Assembly (NCBI RefSeq): GCF_000716675.1 | Contig: NZ_JNXT01000122.1 | Span: 1 to 9,533, forward strand | DNA: 9,533 nt | Direction: 5' to 3' | Origin: Streptomyces alboflavus | GTDB taxonomy: Bacteria; Actinomycetota; Actinomycetes; Streptomycetales; Streptomycetaceae | Shown: positions 1-6,800 of the stretch, one piece after another | Layout: the number at the start of each line of letters is the position of its first letter | How positions within the stretch are numbered: position 1 is the first letter of the stretch | Notes under the pieces: model-generated | What the model was told of the DNA's origin: nothing | What the model saw: the letters and a program-made list of their open reading frames with translations, nothing else | Database searches by the model: none | Position numbers and translations under genes: made by a program

Positions 1-1140
1 GGACGAGAACAGCACGAACGCGTCCAGGCCGTCGCCGTCGATCAGTTCGTCCAAGAGCGTGGCACCGGCCGTCTTCGCGCCGAAGACCTCCGCGATGTCG
101 GCGGGAGTCATGTCCGCGACGGTGTGCGCCGGGCTGACGCCCGCCGCGTGGAAGACGGAACGCAGGGTGCGGCCGTCGGCGGCCAGGCTCTCCAGAAGCC
201 CGGTGACCGCGTCGCGGTCGGCGATGTCGCAGGCGGCGACGGTGACGTCGGCGCCCAGCTCCTCCAGCTCCGCCTTCAGCTCGGCGGCACCCGGCGCGTC
301 CAGGCCACGACGGCTGGTGAGGACCAGGTGCTCGACGCCTTCCCGGGCCAGCCAGCGCGCGACGTGCCCGCCGATCGCACCCGTGCCGCCGGTGACCAGC
401 GCCGTGCCGCGCGGCGACCACTCCGGCTCCGTACCCGTGCCGTTCTCCAGGGGAGCGCGCACGAAGCGGCGTACGAAGACGCCCGTGTCCCGCACGGCGA
501 GCTGGTCCTCGTCCCCCGGGCCGGAAGCCGCGTCCGAGCCGGATTCCGAGCCCGCGCCCACGCTCGCAGCCGCCAGGGCCGCCGCGAACCGTGTGGCAGC
601 ACGCTCGCCGTACGCCTGCGGCAGGTCGATGAGACCGCCCCAGCGGTCCGGGTGCTCCAGGGCCACGACCCGGCCCAGACCCCACAGCTGCGCCTGCGCG
701 GGGCTCTCCAGACGGTCGCTGCGCCCGGTGGACACCGCGCCGGAGGTCACCGCCCACACGCGCGCCGCGATCCCGGCGTCGCCGAGGGCCTGCACCAGGG
801 CGACCGTCCCGGCGAGGCCGACGGGCACGCCCGGGTGCTCGGCGTGCGCGGACGTGTCGAGCCCCAGGAGGGACACGACACCGGCAGGCTCCGAACCGTT
901 CGTCGGCACCGCCTGCCGCAGCCGCTCGGCCACCGCCTCCCGCGTCAACTCCTGTGCAGAGAAGGCCAGTTCCGTGACCTCCGCACCGGCACGCGTCAGC
1001 GCGTCGACGACGCCCGTCGCCCACTCCCGCTCCGCCGCGCCCTCCGGTACGACGACGAGCCAGCGACCCGGGAGCCCGGCGGCCGGAAGTCCGCCCGGCA
1101 GCGGCTTCCAGGCGACCCGGTAGCGCCAGCCGTCGAGCGT
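1..1140 (-). other. Ketoreductase domain, catalytic part incomplete at the left edge
   Basis: The structural subdomain begins at the [12 protein letters not shown] stretch near 1135. The catalytic subdomain follows, with the NADPH-binding motif TGGTGAIG (about 394-371), the AACDIADRD segment, VFHAAG near 153, the KTAGA segment with its conserved lysine near 75, and FVLFSS, which ends exactly at the window edge. The catalytic Tyr and Asn are off the window. The LDD motif that marks B-type ketoreductases is absent: the residues after HAAGV are SPAHT. This suggests an A-type enzyme giving an L-configured hydroxyl, but the diagnostic Trp and any epimerizing signature cannot be seen. The reading frame is open throughout. 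Confidence 0.9.
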
Positions 1141-3877
1141 GGACCGCTCGCGCCGCTGCCGCCGCCAGGACGCGAGCCCCGGCAGGACCGCGCTCAGCGA
1201 ACTCTCGTCCACATCGACGAGCGTCGACGTCAACTGCTCCAGGTCCTCGCGCTCCACGGCCTCCCAGAACCGCGACTCGACCTCGTCGACGCTCAGCGCG
1301 GCGGCCTCGTCGTCCGCCGCGTCGTCCGGGGCCACCATCCAGTAGTGGTCGCGCTGGAAGGGGTACGTGGGGAGGTCGACGGTGGTGCGGGCGCCGGGGA
1401 AGAGGGCGTTCCAGTCCAGCTCCGTGCCGTGGGCGTGGGCTTCGGCGAGGGAGGCCGCGAGGCGGTCGGCGCCGCCCTCGTCACGGCGCAGGGAGCCGAG
1501 GGATCCGCGCCGCCTGCGGGGCCACCGGGGTCAGCGCCTGGGCTATCTGGGCCTCGATCTGCTCGACGTAGGAGGAGTGCGAGGCGTAGTCGACGGGGAT
1601 CGTGCGGGCGCGGACGTCCTGGGCCACGCACCGCGCGACCAGCTCTTCCAGTGCCTCCGGCTCACCGGAAACCACCACCTGAGCCGGGCCGTTGACAGCG
1701 GCCAGCTCGATCCGGCCGTCCCACGCGGAAATCAGCTCGCGCACCTCCGCCTCAGGCAGCGGCACGGAGACCATCCCGCCCTTGCCCGACAGCTCCCGGA
1801 TGGCGAGGCTGCGCAGGGCCACGACGCGGGCGGCATCGCGCAGGCTGAGCGCGCCCGCCACGCACGCGGCAGCGATCTCGCCCTGGCTGTGACCGACCAC
1901 GGCCGCAGGCTCCACGCCAGCCGCCTGCCAGGTCGCGGCCAGCGACACCATCACCGCGAACAACACCGGCTGGACCACGTCCACCTGATCGAAGTGGTCC
2001 CCGCTCAACTCATCGAGCAGATCCCACTCCACGAACTCCGCGAGCGCGTCACCGCACTCCCGCATCCGCTCCGCGAACACCGGCGACTCGTCCAGGAGTT
2101 GGCGCGCCATACCGGCCCACTGCGACCCCTGCCCCGGAAACACGAACACCGGCCGGACCGACCCGCCCAGCGCCCGGCCCGTGACAACGCCCTGGGCGGT
2201 CGCGTCACCGTCGGCCAACTCGGCCAGCCCTGCGAGGACCTGCTCCCGGTCCCGCCCGAGGACGACACCCCGGTGCTCGAACCGGGACCGCGACACAGCC
2301 AACGACCAAGCCACATCGCCCAGTTCCATACCGTCGGACGCGAGCAGAAGCTCCCGCACCTGCCCGGCCCGCGCCCGCAGCGCCTCCGGCGACTTCGCCG
2401 ACAGCGCCACCGGCACCACACCCGACACCACGGACGAGACCGGCGGTCCGGCAGCCGTCCCGGATCCCTCCGGCTCCGCCTCGTCGCCCGGCGCCTGTTC
2501 CACGATCACGTGCGCGTTCGTACCGCTGACGCCGAAGGACGAGACGCCCGCGCGGCGCGGACCGGTGTCTTCGCGGCCCGGCCACGCGCGGGGCTCGGTG
2601 AGCAGTTCGACGGCCCCGGCGTCCCAGTCGACCTGGGGTGTGGGCTCGTCGACGTGGAGGGTCTTCGGCAGGACGCCCTGCCGCATCGCCATCACCATCT
2701 TGATGACGCCGCCGACTCCGGCGGCGGCCTGGGTGTGGCCGATGTTGGACTTCAACGAACCGAGCCACAGGGGCTGTTCCGCGGAGCGGTCCTTGCCGTA
2801 CGTGGCGATGAGGGCCTGGGCCTCGATGGGGTCGCCGAGGGTGGTGCCGGTGCCGTGGGCCTCGACGGCGTCGATGTCGCCCGGCTTCAGTCCTGCGCTG
2901 GTGAGGGCGTCGCGGATGACGCGCTGCTGGGAGGGGCCGTTGGGGGCGGTCAGGCCGCTGCTCGCGCCGTCCTGGTTGACGGCGGAGCCGCGGACGACGG
3001 CGAGGACCTTGTGGCCGTTGCGGCGGGCGTCGGAGAGGCGTTCGAGGAGCAGGAGGCCCGCGCCCTCGCCCCAGCCGGTGCCGTCGGCGGAGGCGGCGAA
3101 GGACTTGCAGCGGCCGTCCGTGGACAGGCCGCGCTGGCGGCTGAAGTCGACGAAGGTGCCCGCCGTGGGCATGACGGTGACGCCGCCCGCGAGGGCGAGG
3201 GTGCACTCGCCCTGACGCAGCGCCTGCGCCGCGAGGTGCAGGGCGACGAGGGAGGACGAGCAGGCCGTGTCGACGGTCACCGCGGGGCCTTCGAGACCGA
3301 GGGTGTAGGCGACGCGGCCGGAGACGACGGAGCCCGCGTTGCCGGTGCCGATGTAGCCCTCGACGCCTTCCGGCAGGGCGTGCAGGCGCGTCGCGTAGTC
3401 GTAGTACATGACTCCGGCGAAGACACCGGTGCGGCTGCGGCGCAGCGCGACCGGGTCGATGCCCGCGCGCTCGATGGCCTCCCAGGCGGTCTCCAGGAGG
3501 AGCCGCTGCTGCGGGTCCATGGCGAGGGCCTCGCGGGGCGAGACGCCGAAGAACGAGGCGTCGAACTTGGGGGCGTCGTAGAGGAAGCCGCCCTCGGCGG
3601 TGGTGCTGGTGCCCTGGTTGTCGGGGTCCGGGTCGAACAGCTCGTCCGTGTCCCAGCCGCGGTCGGTGGGGAACGGGGAGATGGCGTCGGTGCCGTCGGC
3701 GACGAGGCGCCACAGGTCTTCCGGCGTGGCCACGCCGCCCGGGTAGCGGCAGCTCATGCCGACGATGGCCACGGGCTCCTGGCGGTTGTCCTCCAGTTCC
3801 CGCACCCGGCGGCGGGCGTCGCGCAGGTCGGCCGTCGCCCGCTTCAGGTAATCGAGGTACTTCTCCTCGTCCGCCAT
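1..3877 (-). CDS. Modular type I polyketide synthase subunit, KS-AT-KR, 3' end off the window, broken frame near 1500
   Basis: This is the downstream PKS subunit. It would extend a polyketide chain received from the preceding subunit with a methylmalonyl unit and reduce the new beta-keto group, acting in the cytoplasm as a homodimer. The ATG at 3877 opens a coiled-coil docking segment (residues 1-33), then KS (about 34-462, Cys206, His341, His381), a KS-AT linker, and AT (from about 576; GQGSQ at 582-586, GHSQGE at 662-667, YASH at 764-767). The first frame runs to residue 793 and then hits a TGA at 1481-1483. The domain continues in another frame from 1500 to 1 with the AT tail, a dimerization element and a KR. 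About 72 residues of AT are missing at the join. The start is well supported: AGGAGG lies 8 bases upstream and the residues match the usual N-terminal docking form. No DH or ER lies between AT and KR. The gene abuts the upstream subunit and is probably co-transcribed with it. The ACP and any later modules lie beyond the left edge. PKS identity is certain; the product is unknown. Confidence 0.95.
1141..1296 (-). other. KR dimerization element between AT and KR
   Basis: A helical stretch follows the post-AT linker ([14 protein letters not shown]). It holds the [13 protein letters not shown] segment, then [20 protein letters not shown], which leads directly into the KR structural subdomain. This is the usual form of the dimerization element in KR-only modules. 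It supports the conclusion that this module has no DH domain. Confidence 0.75.
1382..2152 (-). other. Acyltransferase domain, methylmalonyl-CoA type, C-terminal part missing
   Basis: The domain opens with [15 protein letters not shown], has the nucleophile motif GHSQGE (Ser at residue 664 of the subunit), and carries YASH at 764-767. GHSQGE together with YASH is the established signature for methylmalonyl-CoA selection. After AARIP (about 1501) the frame changes and the sequence resumes at [10 protein letters not shown], which in intact AT domains lies about 70 residues further on. The missing part normally carries the YW-R-L-R and EVSPHPVL-like segments. As assembled, the domain could not fold normally. 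Confidence 0.9.
1496..1505 (-). other. Deletion/frame break inside the second AT
   Basis: The first frame has its codons at 1504-1502 (Ile) and 1501-1499 (Pro), and ends at TGA 1481-1483. The homologous frame restarts with the Leu codon at 1500-1498. Aligned with the AT of the other module here, about 72 residues (about 215 bases) are absent. The join lies at a GGATCC hexamer (1501-1506). Confidence 0.85.
2492..3778 (-). other. Ketosynthase domain of the second subunit
   Basis: A full-length KS of about 430 residues, running from [15 protein letters not shown] to [11 protein letters not shown]. The catalytic triad is intact: Cys206 in DTACSSS, His341 in [12 protein letters not shown], and His381 in KSNIGHTQ. 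It performs decarboxylative condensation of the incoming chain with the extender unit on the module's ACP. Cys is present at the nucleophile position, so this is an extending KS and not a KSQ loading domain. Confidence 0.96.
3779..3877 (-). other. N-terminal docking domain (coiled coil)
   Basis: The first 33 residues begin [18 protein letters not shown] and continue with an Arg- and Glu-rich helix before the KS. This is the usual form of the class 1 N-terminal docking helix that pairs with the C-terminal docking domain of the preceding subunit. That partner is present in the window immediately upstream. Confidence 0.85.
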
Positions 3878-3892
3878 TTACAGCGCCTCCTC
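3875..3892 (-). promoter_or_regulatory. Ribosome binding site and stop-start junction
   Basis: GAGGAGG (3892-3886 on the minus strand) ends 8 bases before the ATG at 3877 and lies inside the last codons of the upstream gene. The upstream TAA (3880-3878) directly precedes the ATG with no bases between. This fixes the start of the second subunit and suggests translational coupling. No separate promoter is seen. Confidence 0.85.
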
Positions 3893-6800
3893 GAAGCGGC
3901 CGGGGCGTTCGGTGCCCGAGCCGGTGTCTGAGCTGTTCGGATGTGATTCCGAAGGGGTCTGAAGTTCGTTGTCGAGCAGGTCGAAGAGTTCGTCGGCGGT
4001 GGCGCCCTCGAGTTCTTCGCGCTCCCGGTCGTCGTCCGCGGCGGTGCCGCGGTCGGTGGGGCGGGAGCTGTCCCAGGTCGTGAGGAGGGAGCGGAGCCGG
4101 TCGGCGACGCGGTCCCTCTCGGTGCCGCCCGCGCTGTCGCCGACGGCCTTGAGGACGCTCTCCAGGCGGTCGAGCTCGCCGTCGAGGTCGCCCGGGTCGA
4201 CGGGTCCCGCGGGGGGTGCGCCGAGGGTGGTGGGCAGTTCCTCCGACAGGTGCTCGGCGAGGGCCGCCGGGTTCGGGTAGTCGAAGATCAGCGTGCTGGG
4301 CAGCCGGAGTTCGGTCTCGGCGGTGAGGCGGTTGCGCAGTTCGACGGCCGTGAGGGAGTCGAAGCCGAGCTCCAGGAAGCCCCGGCCGAGCTCGACGGCG
4401 TTCGGGGACGCGTAGCCGAGCACGCCCGCCACATGGGTGCGTACCAGGTCGAGCAGGATCCGGTCGCGCTCGGCGGCCGGGCGGCCCGCGAGGCGGTCCG
4501 CGAGGGATTCGGCGCCTACGGCCGCGGGTGCGGTGTCCGTGCTGGAGCGCGCGCGCCGGACCGTGGGCCGCACGAGGCCGCTGAGCAGGGCGGGCACGGC
4601 CTCCGGCGGCTGGGTGCGCAGCGCCGCGGTGTCGATGCGGATCGGTACGAGGGCCGGGTGCTCGCTCGCCGGGGCGAGGTCGAGCAGCGACAGGGCCTGT
4701 TCGGTGGCGAGCGCGAGGACGCCTCCGCGTGCCATGCGCTTGAGGTCCGTGTCGGCCAGGGCGCCCGTCATGTCGCTGTCCTCGGCCCACAGGCCCCAGG
4801 CGAGGGAGGTCGCCGGGAGGCCCTGGGCACGGCGGTGCCGGGCGAGCGCGTCGAGGTAGGCGTTGGCGGCCGCGTAGTTCGCCTGGCCCGGGCCGCCGAA
4901 GACTCCGGAGGCCGAGGAGAACAGGACGAACGCGGACAGGTCCAGGTCGGCCGTCAGCTCGTGCAGGTTAAGGGCCGCGTCCACCTTGGGGCGCAGGACC
5001 GTCGCCAGGCGCTCGGGCGTCAGGGACGTGACGACGCCGTCGTCGAGGACTCCGGCCACGTGCACGACCGCCGTCAGGTCCGCGCCCCGCTCCGCCAGGA
5101 GGGCGGCGAGGGCGTCGCGGTCGGCGACGTCGCACGCGGCGACGGTGACGCCGGTGCCCAACGCGCCGAGCTGGGCCTGGAGTTCCGTGGCTCCGGCGGC
5201 GTCGAGGCCGCGGCGCGACACCAGGAGCAGGTCCTGGACGCCGTGCCGTTCGGCGAGGTGCCGTACGACCACCCGTCCCAGACCGCCGAAGGCTCCGGTG
5301 ACCAGGACGGTGCCGGTGGACCAAGGCGCGGGGGCGTCCCCGGCGGGGGTCAGGGCGGCGCGGGCGAGACGCGGGACCCATACCTCGCCGTGGCGCAGAG
5401 CGACTTCCGGCTCGCCGGACGCGAGGGCGGCGGCGAGGGCGGCGGCCAGCGGGGGTGCGGTGGCCGGGCTGGTGGCGGGGTCGGCGTCGGCGGCCACGTA
5501 CGCATCCGTGTCGGCGTCGGCGTCGGCGTCGGCCAGGACGAAGCGGCCCGGGTGCTCCGACTGCGCCGAGCGCACCAGGCCCGCCACGGCGGCGGCGACC
5601 GGATCCGGCGCTCCGTCGACGGCACCGTCGGCACCATCGGTGCCAGCCGTGTCAGCCGTGTCAGTGGCGTCGGCGACGTCGGCGGTGTCGGTGGCGTCGA
5701 CCACCACCGCTCCCCGCGTCAGGACGACGAGCCGGGACGTCTCGAACCGCTCGTCGGCCAGCCACCCCTGCACCACGCCGAGCGCGTCGGCCAGCGTCGC
5801 GGAGACGTCCTCGGGGCGGACCAGGCCGTCACGACCGGTGCCCCGCGAGCCGCCGGGCGACCACACCACGGCCGCCGGAAGCTCCTCCCCCGCGCCCACG
5901 GCAGCGCCCAACGCGGCCAGGTCGGCGTACGCGGTCACCGTCGGCAGCGTGCCCGCGTCGCCGAGCAGCGCCAGGGACACCGGCTCGGCGGCGGCGACGG
6001 GCTGCCGCTTCCACTCGACGCGGAACACCGAGTCCGCGTGCGGGTCGGCCCCGCTCATCCGCTCGATGAGGTCCTTCGACATGGAGCGGAAGACGAGGGC
6101 GGCCACCGAGGCGACCGGCGCGCCGGTGGCGTCCGCGACCTCCAGGGCAACCCCGTCCGCGCCGTTCGGCAGCAGCCGTACGCGGACGGTGGCGGCCCCG
6201 GCGGCGTGCAGGGTGACGCCGGTCCAGGTGAAGGGCAGGCCGTCCGCGGCGGGCCGGTCGGCTTCGCTCCGCATGGCCGCACCGGCGGCGCGGGCGTGCA
6301 GGGCGGCGTCGAGGATCGCCGGGTGGAGGCCGAAGGAGCCGGCCGTCGTGTGCTCGTCCTCGGGCAGTGCGACCTCGGCGAACACCTCGTCGCCGCGCCG
6401 CCAGGCTCCGCGCAGCCCCTGGAACACGGGCCCGTACTCGAAGCCCGCATCGGCAAGATCGCCGTAGAGTCCGTCGACCGCGAGGGGCTCCGCGTCGCGC
6501 GGCGGCCAGGTGGTCAGGTCGGCGGCCGTCGCGGTCGCGGCGGTCGCGGCGGCGTCCGGTGCGGACTCGGTCAAGGTGCCGGTGGCGTTCTTGGTCCAGG
6601 TGTCGGCCGCGAGTCCTTCGGCGCCGGCGCCCGGCTCCGGGCGGGAGTGCAGGCTCAGCGGCCTGCGCCCGGTGGCGTCGGGCGCCTCGACGCGCAACTG
6701 CACCTGGACGCTGCCCTGTTCGGGCAGCACCAGCGGCGCACCGAGCGTCAGTTCGTCGAGCGTGCCGCAGCCGACCTGCCCGCCCGCGTGCACGGCGAGC

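Larger units (their letters stand above)
4712..6031 (-). other. Ketoreductase domain, B-type
   Basis: The structural subdomain starts near FRVEWKRQP, and the catalytic subdomain (about 5314-4772) carries the NADPH motif [12 protein letters not shown] follows VVHVAG, the B-type mark that predicts a D-configured beta-hydroxyl. The catalytic residues are intact: Ser in VLFSSASG, Tyr and Asn in NYAAANA. The structural half holds two low-complexity Asp/Ala/Thr stretches. A B-type KR next to a DH is the usual pairing for forming a trans double bond. Confidence 0.93.

Noticed and set aside
1367..3931. An 854-codon open frame on the plus strand
   Set aside because: It lies antisense to KS and AT with intact catalytic motifs. 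Its translation is Arg-, Ala- and Gly-rich without recognisable domains, as expected from GC-rich shadow frames.
2205..4790. An 861-codon minus-strand open frame overlapping both subunits
   Set aside because: It is out of frame with the PKS motifs, very rich in Arg and Pro, and crosses the proven subunit boundary.
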